From JBHHYR01 sp046757585 (GTDB taxonomy: Bacteria > Desulfobacterota > Binatia > HRBIN30): DNA of 7,347 nucleotides. Of this stretch, positions 1 to 5,365 are shown piece after piece. Position numbers and translations under genes: made by a program. Under the pieces are notes generated by a model. That model made no database searches. It was not told the DNA's origin and saw only the letters and a program-made list of their open reading frames with translations. The stretch spans positions 1 to 7,347 of the forward strand of contig JBHHYR010000199.1 in assembly GCA_046757585.1 (NCBI GenBank), written 5' to 3'. Position 1 is the first letter of the stretch, and every line of letters starts with the position of its first letter.

Positions 1-9
1 GTAGGTCAT
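1..9 (-). CDS. Start of a gene running off the left edge, probable toxin partner
   Basis: Reading leftward, the last bases of the Phd-type antitoxin are ACATGA, and the ATG inside that stop opens a new frame reading Met-Thr-Tyr before the window ends. An ATGA stop/start overlap is the usual arrangement of antitoxin followed by toxin in Phd/YefM-type operons. Many PIN-domain (VapC-like) toxins begin with a short Met-x-Tyr-type leader before the first acidic catalytic residue. Only three codons are visible, so the toxin identity is inferred from position alone. Confidence 0.35.
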
Positions 10-332
10 GTCAGGCGCGGCGCCGGCCGGCGGCGTGGTGCGCTCCTACCCTCCTCCAGCGCGGCGAGCCACAGCTCGCCGAGCCGCCGGCTCTCGGCGC
101 TCAGCTCCGCCGGGCTGCACGTCAGGGTCAGTGTGCCTTCGATGGTCCGTAGCGATGCCGGGCGTGGCTGCGCTCGCTTGGCGAGACGCGCATACTCGTC
201 GGCTCCCACCAGGACGGCTCGCTCCCGGCCATAGCGGCCAATGGCGATCGGCGGGCCGCCCCGCGCTACCCGCTCGACCAGTGCGCTCAGCCGCCGGCGC
301 GCCTCACTCACCTGCAACGGCTCTGAAGACAT
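6..332 (-). CDS. Phd/YefM-family antitoxin
   Basis: A 108-residue protein whose first ~50 residues follow the Phd/YefM fold: a start of the type VSEARRRLSALVERVARGG (residues 8-26), then a beta strand with IAIGRYGRERAVLV and the helix ADEYARL. Family members bind operator DNA through this N-terminal domain and neutralise a toxin through a disordered C-terminal tail. Here the tail, from about residue 55, is rich in Leu, Glu and Ser, as expected for a toxin-binding segment, and ends in an Arg/Pro-rich stretch. The start at 332 was chosen because the family homology begins within a few residues of it; the longer open frame up to 488 has no family similarity and crosses the likely promoter. The gene overlaps the next one leftward by ATGA, so the two are probably co-translated. 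At 108 residues it is somewhat longer than the common ~80. The toxin class is unknown. Confidence 0.8.
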   Translation of the reverse strand: MSSEPLQVSEARRRLSALVERVARGGPPIAIGRYGRERAVLVGADEYARLAKRAQPRPASLRTIEGTLTLTCSPAELSAESRRLGELWLAALEEGRSAPRRRPAPRLT

Positions 333-337
333 GTTTG

Positions 338-368
338 TTCTTGTACAACAATGCTGAGATGTCCACAA
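338..368 (-). promoter_or_regulatory. Candidate antitoxin promoter with overlapping palindromic operator
   Basis: On the minus strand TTGTGG (363-368) and TACAAG (340-345) are separated by 17 bases, a moderate sigma70-like match. The -10 lies only 7 bases before the ATG at 332, so transcription would start at or next to the start codon, giving a leaderless or nearly leaderless message; no Shine-Dalgarno sequence is visible either. The -10 overlaps a near-palindrome at 338-351, whose core TTGTACAA (341-348) is perfect, in the position expected for an autoregulatory operator of a type II antitoxin. The assignment rests on pattern only. Confidence 0.35.
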
Positions 369-420
369 CCGCGGGTTCACTGACGGCTTTGATGCCGTGG
401 ATACCCGTACATCTGAAAAG

Positions 421-759
421 TTACGCGAAGGCACTGCTGCAGGAGCTGTAGGCGCCCCGGCCCAGGCTCGCGTGCCGGCCGGCAGCAAAGAGCCTGACGT
501 AGGTCATTGACGGCGCGGCGTCCTGCAGCGGAGTAGGAACGCTGCTGTTAGCATCTGACCCCGCGCGGCGCTCTGCCAGCGATTCAGCCGGCAGCAGCTT
601 GATCAGCGCCTGGTAGGGGATGTCGCGCGCCGAGGCGAACGCTTTTGGCTGGTTGAGCAGCTCTGACGGAAGGCGGATCGACACCACTTGCGTTGGAGGC
701 ACCTTCGGCAGATCGATCCCCAGCTGCGTCAATGTCAGCGGTTTGGTAGGGTCGATCAT
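421..759 (-). CDS. CopG/BrnA-type ribbon-helix-helix antitoxin, possibly decaying
   Basis: A 112-residue protein. Residues 25-60 match the ribbon-helix-helix antitoxin pattern: a beta strand of the type VVSIRLPSELL, helix A (NQPKAFASARDI), a turn with PYQALI, and helix B (KLLPAESLAER). Such proteins dimerise, bind operator DNA with the strand and repress their own operon; BrnA-type members neutralise a BrnT RNase toxin. A BrnT-like remnant lies 71 bases upstream in the usual toxin-then-antitoxin order. Two oddities suggest decay: prolines sit inside both helices (QPKAF and LLPAE, where Leu or another hydrophobic residue is normal), and the ~50 residues after the fold look like read-through without family similarity. 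No clear ribosome binding site precedes the ATG at 759; it was chosen because the conserved lead-in (LTLTQLGIDLPKVPPTQ) starts just inside it. Family assignment is fairly sure; functionality is not. Confidence 0.65.
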   Translation of the reverse strand: MIDPTKPLTLTQLGIDLPKVPPTQVVSIRLPSELLNQPKAFASARDIPYQALIKLLPAESLAERRAGSDANSSVPTPLQDAAPSMTYVRLFAAGRHASLGRGAYSSCSSAFA

Positions 760-830
760 CGCCGAGGTGTCTCGCGTGTCGTAGTCACGGATCTCCGTGC
801 GCCGTCAATTCGTCGTGCTACGCTTCCTCG

Positions 831-1019
831 TCATACGATACGTCTCTCCTTACGCGAAGCCGCCCGGGCCGCGATGACGCGGATCTTCCGCCCGCGTCGC
901 GTGAAGCCGACCGTCACCACGCGGGCTTCGAGGCTGCGACCGTAGAGGATGTAGCGAGCTTCGCGGCGGGTCGAATGCTGAATATCCTCGAACAGGCGAT
1001 GGCGCGGATCCTGCTGAGA
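831..1019 (-). pseudogene. BrnT-family toxin fragment, N-terminus missing
   Basis: The last 62 codons of this frame resemble the C-terminal two thirds of BrnT (a small RNase toxin of about 90 residues). They show DPRHRLFEDIQHS, then RYILYGRS, a strand of the type VVTVGFTRRG, and the closing block IRVIAARAASRKERR before the stop at 831. The N-terminal third, normally a F-x-W-D...N...KHGV motif and the following helix, is absent: upstream of about 1019 the frame reads through unrelated Ser/Pro/Arg-rich sequence with no family similarity. The break lies within a few bases of the base-paired segment at 1023-1195, so an insertion or rearrangement there probably removed the 5' end. Without that part the protein is unlikely to fold as a toxin, leaving the neighbouring antitoxin an orphan. 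The family call rests on motif memory. Confidence 0.6.
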
Positions 1020-1022
1020 ATC

Positions 1023-1195
1023 GCCAGGCGAAGCCTGGGAAATGGGGACGCAATGTGAGATGAGGGTGGTGGAGGAGACGAAGCGGGAACCGTTCAGTGG
1101 AACCCGGCGGGTACGCGCTCCCGCCCGGCACAGCCCGCCCATGGCCTGAACCGAGTGTGGCATGGGCACAGAGTGAGGTTTCCCAGGCAGCTGGC
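1023..1195. repeat. Structured segment closed by an inverted repeat, nature unknown
   Basis: GCCTGGGAAA (1033-1042) is exactly complementary to TTTCCCAGGC (1179-1188). Beyond small internal loops the pairing continues with GCCAG (1023-1027) and CTGGC (1191-1195). Inside this closing stem are two more hairpins: GGCGGG (1106-1111) with CCCGCC (1120-1125), and GCCCATG (1137-1143) with CATGGGC (1161-1167). Together they give a plausible branched fold of 173 bases. It lies exactly between the broken BrnT and the DUF1329 fragment. It could be a structured RNA, a remnant of a group II intron or a small inverted-repeat element; I recognise none of these with certainty. A 35-codon open frame (1042-1149, plus strand) lies inside but has no good ribosome binding site. 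I see nothing recognisable in the remaining 1196-1272. Confidence 0.45.
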
Positions 1196-1272
1196 ACGCC
1201 CGGTCGTCTTCGCGCACAGGGGGCGGGAGTGTCGCACGAGGTACCAGCAGGCGACGTGATGGACGGCCGGGA

Positions 1273-1680
1273 GGCGAAGCGCCGCCGGGTCCCGTACTCG
1301 GACCCGACACCTGGCAGGAGGCCAAGGGCCTGTTGCCGGAGGAGTTCCTCGGGGGCTATCGCCGCGGCGACTTCCGGCACCCGGTCATGGGGTGGTCGCT
1401 CGAGCGGATCAGCGAGGACCCGGTATTTGCCGCCGCCCTGCACCACAACGAACGCCGGTACCGCCTGAGCCCAGAGGGGACCATCCTCGACGCGAAGACG
1501 GGTCAACCGCCCGATTACGTCTACGGATGGCCCTTTCCCCACATCGACCCGGCAGACCCACAGGCGGGCACGAAGGTCATGTGGAACTATTTCTACACGC
1601 TCTTCTACGGCGGCAACGGCCACTACCGCGCCGACCTGCTCTGGCTCTCGCGCCGCGATCGTGGCATCCGCCACCGTTGA
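1273..1680 (+). pseudogene. DUF1329 family protein, N-terminal fragment
   Basis: This frame carries about 125 residues that look like the start of the mature part of a DUF1329 protein (Pfam PF07044). It runs from PDTWQEAKGLLPEEFL and Y-x-x-GDFRHPV, through RYRLSPEGTI and the hallmark YGWPFPHIDPADPQAG, to a K-x-x-WNYFYTLFYGGNGHYRADLL stretch. DUF1329 proteins are exported, usually about 400-450 residues long, often encoded near outer-membrane or RND-type transport genes, and of unknown biochemical role. Here no signal peptide or start codon with a ribosome binding site precedes the match; the frame is closed by TGA at 1174. At about 1650 the similarity ends abruptly and the frame stops at 1678-1680. 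The following protease frame begins at once, so the gene lost roughly its C-terminal two thirds as well as its 5' end. Exact breakpoints are estimates. Confidence 0.65.
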
Positions 1681-3316
1681 CCTGCACGTCACGTGGGACA
1701 CAGGAAGCTATGCAGCCAGCACGAAGTTCAAGGTCCCGTGCGTGAAGCGGGTGCCATTTCCCCCGCTCTTCGGTGCGCTGTCACCACGGCGCGAGGGCAA
1801 CGCAGGCACGGCCAATTTTTATCTCAATGTGCCCACGGGACGGAAGGTGCATCTCTGGGCCGAGATCAACGCCGACAAGGCGTGGCCCGAATCAGACCAC
1901 AGTAACAACCGCCACCCTGCGACGGGAACGGTCGACGTCGAGTTCAAGCAGCGCAAACCGCTCAGCGTCGGTTATGTCCTGGTGGACTATCACCCAAGGC
2001 ATCCCTCCGCGGCCACCTTTCCCAAGTTCGCGGGAAAGTCCAAACCGGATGCGGCGTGGGCGGCGTCTGCGTCGGCCCATGCGTTCCTCGACGCGGTCTT
2101 TCCCACCGCATCACCCAACTACTACAAGCTGGGCACTGGCTGGCTCGCGTACAAGGGAATCGACGTGCGCTACGATACGCCGCAAGCGTGCGCCAGATGC
2201 GATCTGCTGAAGAAACTCACGAAGGACTGGCAAGCTTGGAAACTGTCCGGGAAGCCGGTGCCCGACCAGATCTTTGCGTGGCTGCCGGCCAAAGCCACGG
2301 ATGCCGTGTCGTGGGACGGCGTGGCCGACGCCCCACCACCGGTGTACACGGGCGCAGGCCGGGCGGCGTTGGGTGAGGAGGGGTCCGGCGAGTTGCTAGC
2401 CCACGAGGTGGCTCACAACCTGAAGCTTTTCCACGCGCCGTGTCCGCCGCCGCCGGGGCATCCGAATACGCCCAAGGGCATCGATCCACAATGGCCATAC
2501 TCGGACGGCTTCATCCAAGAGGTAGGATTCGACGTCGCACACTGGAGAACCAAGACGCCGGGCGCTCCCGACTTCAGTGCGGACTTCATGAGCTACTGCG
2601 TCTTCCAGTGGATCTCGCCGTATCATTGGAAGAAGCTCTTCGACGAGCTGACGCCGTCATCAGGGCACGGCGGGGTGGCCGTTTTTGCCCCGCAGTCGTA
2701 CGCCTTGATCAGCGGCGTGGTGAGGGATGACAACACGGGGCAGCTTGATCCACTCATGGAGGTCGAATCGGTTGCCGAAGCGCCCAGTCCCCCGACGGGC
2801 AGTGACTACTGCGTGGCCTTCGACGCCGCATCCGGCGCGACACTGGCCACCTATTGCTTCGACGTCTCCTTTGCCAACCCTGAATCGGGCGAGGCGACAA
2901 GCGTCGCTGCCTTCGCCTTCGCGCTCCCATACCCTGCGGGCGCGAGCGGCATGACGCTGCGCCGTGAGAATACTGTACTGGACGAGCGTGTTGTCACCGC
3001 CCATGCGCCCGAGATCGTTCTCGATGCGCCGCGCGGTGATGAGGTTTGGGATGGGGTGCAAACGGTTGCCTGGACCGCCAGCGATATGGATGGCGATGCG
3101 CTCACCTTCGCCGTTTTCTACAGCGCCGACGACGGCATGTCTGCCAGCTGCGAGGAGCCCGGGCGTGGAACGACAGGATTGGGTGAGGCGACTCAACTAT
3201 CTCGGTTCGGCGGTCGGTGGTGCGGCGCACCTCGTCGCGCTCGACCCGCAGGAGATGCTCGCCTGCGCCCAAGCCAGCACTGGGCTCTCCGATTTCGGCG
3301 ACGACGACTGGCGTGA
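1661..3316 (+). CDS. Metzincin-like zinc metalloprotease, truncated at both ends
   Basis: The open frame gives 551 residues numbered from a GTG at 1661 that lacks a ribosome binding site. Residues 4-95 resemble a CARDB/Ig-like beta domain with the typical E-S-x-x-x-N-N end. A protease domain follows: HEVAHNLKLFH (248-258) has the spacing of a metzincin zinc site, and DFMSYC (308-313), about 50 residues on, fits the Met-turn. Residues 450-491 start another Ig-like domain of the type VAWTASDMDGDALTF. From about residue 492 (nucleotide ~3135) similarity ends and the frame only shadows the sulfotransferase gene until its stop at 3314-3316. Intact relatives should have an export signal and further beta domains, so this is a mid-gene piece of a secreted protease. 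In the zinc motif Lys255 replaces the Gly usual in metzincins. Activity and export are doubtful; the broad family call is fairly safe. Confidence 0.6.
   Translation: MASATVDLHVTWDTGSYAASTKFKVPCVKRVPFPPLFGALSPRREGNAGTANFYLNVPTGRKVHLWAEINADKAWPESDHSNNRHPATGTVDVEFKQRKPLSVGYVLVDYHPRHPSAATFPKFAGKSKPDAAWAASASAHAFLDAVFPTASPNYYKLGTGWLAYKGIDVRYDTPQACARCDLLKKLTKDWQAWKLSGKPVPDQIFAWLPAKATDAVSWDGVADAPPPVYTGAGRAALGEEGSGELLAHEVAHNLKLFHAPCPPPPGHPNTPKGIDPQWPYSDGFIQEVGFDVAHWRTKTPGAPDFSADFMSYCVFQWISPYHWKKLFDELTPSSGHGGVAVFAPQSYALISGVVRDDNTGQLDPLMEVESVAEAPSPPTGSDYCVAFDAASGATLATYCFDVSFANPESGEATSVAAFAFALPYPAGASGMTLRRENTVLDERVVTAHAPEIVLDAPRGDEVWDGVQTVAWTASDMDGDALTFAVFYSADDGMSASCEEPGRGTTGLGEATQLSRFGGRWCGAPRRARPAGDARLRPSQHWALRFRRRRLA
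3152..3157 (+). promoter_or_regulatory. Ribosome binding site deciding the sulfotransferase GTG start
   Basis: GAGGAG lies 7 bases before the GTG at 3165. It is the only well-placed Shine-Dalgarno sequence in the 5' part of the reading frame, and family similarity begins a few codons later, so 3165 is preferred over upstream ATG codons in the same frame (from 2964) that lie within the protease gene. Confidence 0.6.
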
Positions 3317-3743
3317 GTCGTACGAGGTCCTGGTGGCGTCGATCAGGCGGGACCTCGATCTCACCACCATCGGCCGCTTGATGAGCCGCGGCGACATCTT
3401 GCGCGTTCTGCGTAACCGCTTGTTCGTGGTCGACGCCTTGAAGCGCACGCCCTCGATCCTGGAGGAACGGATCGCCTCTCCCGTGTTTATCGTTGGCCAA
3501 GGCCGCTCGGGGACCACCGTCCTGTTCGAGCTGCTCGATCAGGATCCCGACAACCGGGCCCCCCGGGGCTGGGAGGCTGCCACGCCCGTCGCGCCTCCCG
3601 AGGAGACTCTGGCCGACGGCATCACGCGCGGCAAGTTCGGCGCGCACAGCTACGCAGCGGCGGACTACGGCCTGAGCGCGGCGCAAATCCGGGAAGACCT
3701 CAGGTTCTATACGGATCATTTCGGCGTCGCTCTGGAGGATTGA
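3165..3743 (+). CDS. Sulfotransferase family protein with large internal deletion
   Basis: A 192-residue protein. Residues 8-108 form the helical N-terminal region seen in large bacterial sulfotransferases. IVGQGRSGTT (109-118) is the 5'-phosphosulfate-binding loop that grips PAPS, followed by LFELLDQDPDNRAP and GWEAATPV. After about residue 150 the sequence jumps to what looks like the extreme C-terminal tail of the same family: KFGAHSYAAADYGL, then REDLRFYTDHFGVALE (about 157-191). Related enzymes are usually 350-400 residues, so roughly 180-220 residues holding the catalytic His/acid region and the 3'-phosphate-binding Ser/Arg motif are missing, yet the frame is kept. The enzyme should not transfer sulfate in this form. 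The gene has its own ribosome binding site and overlaps the broken protease frame by about 150 bases. It could be a decayed paralogue, an assembly collapse or, less likely, a PAPS-binding remnant with another role. Confidence 0.7.
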   Translation: MERQDWVRRLNYLGSAVGGAAHLVALDPQEMLACAQASTGLSDFGDDDWRESYEVLVASIRRDLDLTTIGRLMSRGDILRVLRNRLFVVDALKRTPSILEERIASPVFIVGQGRSGTTVLFELLDQDPDNRAPRGWEAATPVAPPEETLADGITRGKFGAHSYAAADYGLSAAQIREDLRFYTDHFGVALED

Positions 3744-3869
3744 CGGTGCCGAGCCGAAAGGTTGTCAGGTTACCTTGGCCCGCTCTCCCGCGCATCGGAC
3801 CAGCAAAGGCGTTGCCTCATTGCTCGGTCCCGCCGTTGTCCAGATGTGAGCCCGATTCGCGGGTGACTC
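3744..3869. other. Intergenic gap before the M19 gene
   Basis: No gene, clear promoter or terminator is visible in these 126 bases. No strong Shine-Dalgarno sequence precedes the ATG at 3870; the nearest purine run is GGGTG, about 5 bases upstream. Confidence 0.4.
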
Positions 3870-4937
3870 ATGATTCCTGACGACCGCACCGACCCCGCGG
3901 CCTGGGCGCGCGCACTGGGAATCTCGCGCGAGGCGGTCGAGCTGTACCTGGCCAGCGACGTCATCGACCTCCACCTCGACTCCTACATCTGGAGTCGGAT
4001 CTTTCGCTACAACCTCCGGAAGCGACACGGGCTCGGGCCGTTCCACGGGCACGTGTACAGCCAGGTGGACTTTCCCCGTGTGCGGGACGCCCGGATGACC
4101 GGTGCGACGTGGGTGATCACCACCAACCCGTGGCGCCGCAGGCACCGCCGTCCGGAGGTCTTTCTGGAAAATCTTCGGCGCCTGCAGGGTATCTTCGACA
4201 GCGTACCGCAGGACTTCCGCGTGGTGCGTAACGTCGCCGAGTATCGCTCGGCGGTGCGGGAGGGGAGGCATGCCGCGTTCTTGGGCATCCAGGGCGGCAA
4301 CGCGCTCGACCGCGACCTCGGCGCGCTGGATCTCATTCCCGACGATCTCGTGCTGCGGGTGACCATCGTCCACCTGTCGTCATCGCGCATTGGTGTGACC
4401 AGCGCGCCCACGGGGAGCCGCCGGGGCGAGGGGCTATCTGCGTTCGGCAAAGACTATGTCCGGCGCCTGAACGCCAAGAAAATTTTCGTCGATCTTGCCC
4501 ACATCAATCGCGAGGGCTTCTTCGACGCGGTCGCGGTCCACGACCGCTCGCAGCCGCTGCTGGTGACACACACCGGCGTGAACGGTGTGCATCGCCACTG
4601 GCGCAACCTCGACGACGACCAGCTGCGGGCGATTGCCGATACGGGCGGCACCATCGGTGTGATGTACCAATCGAGCTTTCTCGGTGACCCGCGGTGGCGC
4701 GGCCGCGCCGACAGCGTCGTGCGACACCTGGCGCACATCGTCGAGACGGTGGGCGACGACCACGCCTCGTTGGGCAGTGATTGGGACGGCGCGATCAGCC
4801 CGCCGTGCGACCTGGTGACGCCCCTGGAGCTGCCGCGGCTTGTGGAGCTCATGCTGCGCCGCGGCTGGAACGCGGAGCGCATTCGCAAGATTCTGGGCGG
4901 CAACTTCCTGCGGGTGGTGGAAGCGCTGCGCGGCTGA
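3870..4937 (+). CDS. Peptidase M19 (membrane dipeptidase) family protein
   Basis: A 355-residue protein, the usual M19 length, with the family's TIM-barrel metal-site motifs in order: DLHLD (33-37, His35 and Asp37), GIQGGNAL (139-146), VDLAH (207-211, His211), VTHTG (232-236, His234), GSDWDG (302-307, Asp304) and the closing GGNFLRVV (343-350). M19 enzymes bind two zinc ions and hydrolyse dipeptides, some D-amino-acid-containing; bacterial members sit in varied catabolic contexts. The oddity is Gln141: in characterised renal dipeptidase this position is the Glu that bridges both metals. If Gln is typical of this subfamily the substrate may differ; otherwise metal binding is impaired. No signal peptide is visible, so a cytoplasmic location is likely. 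It lies 126 bases downstream of the deleted sulfotransferase on the same strand and, unlike the genes before it, looks full length. Ribosome binding is weak. Confidence 0.88.
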   Translation: MIPDDRTDPAAWARALGISREAVELYLASDVIDLHLDSYIWSRIFRYNLRKRHGLGPFHGHVYSQVDFPRVRDARMTGATWVITTNPWRRRHRRPEVFLENLRRLQGIFDSVPQDFRVVRNVAEYRSAVREGRHAAFLGIQGGNALDRDLGALDLIPDDLVLRVTIVHLSSSRIGVTSAPTGSRRGEGLSAFGKDYVRRLNAKKIFVDLAHINREGFFDAVAVHDRSQPLLVTHTGVNGVHRHWRNLDDDQLRAIADTGGTIGVMYQSSFLGDPRWRGRADSVVRHLAHIVETVGDDHASLGSDWDGAISPPCDLVTPLELPRLVELMLRRGWNAERIRKILGGNFLRVVEALRG

Positions 4938-5158
4938 GGGTGTGGAAAAAGGGGGGGAGGAGGAACGTTGCTAGGTCGTGAGGATTGGGACCGATCGGGA
5001 TCGCATTTGGGCGTTGGACTTGACTCTACCCTCGCTGGCAAGGAGGTGCGCCGCCCGGGCGGCGGCTTTACTCACGGTATAAGGGCGGGCCGTGTTCGCG
5101 GACCTCTTGGGCGGAATGTTCCTGGCTGGGGAATGAGAAGCGCGGCATACCAGCTCCC
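4938..5158. other. Intergenic region between the M19 gene and the cold-shock promoter
   Basis: No convincing gene is seen. The segment holds a run of seven G followed by GAGGAGG (about 4951-4963), an isolated AAGGAGGT (5040-5047) with no start codon at a suitable distance, and a perfect 16-bp GC palindrome centred on CCCGGG (5049-5064) that could form a hairpin or bind a dimeric protein. No hairpin with a T-run follows the M19 stop. A TTG-initiated frame (4968-5354) crosses the region but has no recognisable protein features and runs through the cold-shock promoter. Confidence 0.4.
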
Positions 5159-5187
5159 TGGACATTCGGGACGGTTTGCTCTAAAAT
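5159..5187 (+). promoter_or_regulatory. Sigma70-type promoter of the cold-shock gene
   Basis: TGGACA (5159-5164) and TAAAAT (5182-5187) are separated by exactly 17 bases, each matching five of six consensus positions. This is the best promoter match I found in the window and sits in an AT-enriched dip. Transcription would start near 5194, giving an untranslated leader of about 170 bases before the cold-shock gene. It was assigned by pattern. Confidence 0.6.
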
Positions 5188-5193
5188 CTTGTG

Positions 5194-5365
5194 AATCTTG
5201 CGGCAAGTGGCCATACTGGTCCCTACTAATTGCGCCTAACAGTTGGAGCGCAACCGGTGCGGGGGGGTGTCCCGCAATAGCGAGTAGTCGGGCGAGTTAC
5301 GTAATGATGCATATCAAGCGCAACGCCGCACACCGACGATTCGAACAACAGTAAGGAGTACGGCA
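5194..5365 (+). promoter_or_regulatory. Long hairpin-rich 5' leader of the cold-shock gene
   Basis: Between the inferred transcription start and the ATG at 5366 lie about 172 bases. Three short hairpins follow each other: CTTG/CAAG (5197-5207), TTGCGC/GCGCAA (5230-5253) and TGCGGG/CCCGCA (5258-5276). They are followed by a less structured stretch and a strong ribosome binding site AAGGAG (5353-5358), 7 bases before the ATG. Enterobacterial cspA messages have a leader of similar length that refolds in the cold to allow translation. I do not see the enterobacterial cold-box sequence, so a similar role here is inferred from length and structure. Confidence 0.45.

Noticed and set aside
8..451. 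147-codon plus-strand frame opposite the Phd antitoxin
   Set aside because: Arg/Ala/Pro-rich shadow of the antitoxin, with no domain features and crossing the antitoxin promoter.
1097..1468. Plus-strand frame beginning with GTG that reads PAGDVMDG before the DUF1329 match
   Set aside because: I considered it as the missing DUF1329 N-terminus joined by a frameshift near 1300, but the DUF1329-like frame is itself open from 1177, and this frame has no signal peptide.
850..1701. 283-codon open frame on the minus strand
   Set aside because: It runs antisense through the DUF1329 fragment and in another frame through the BrnT remnant, both of which have recognisable family motifs; its own translation shows none.
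5230..5260. Integron attC-like look of the GCCTAAC...GTTGGAGCGCAACC stretch
   Set aside because: No matching GTTAGGC-type partner site lies downstream at a suitable distance and there is no integrase or gene cassette; it is better explained as a hairpin in the cold-shock leader.
4968..5354. 128-codon TTG-initiated frame after a GGAGGAGG sequence
   Set aside because: The ribosome-binding-like sequence is good, but the translation has no recognisable features and the frame covers the cold-shock promoter and leader.
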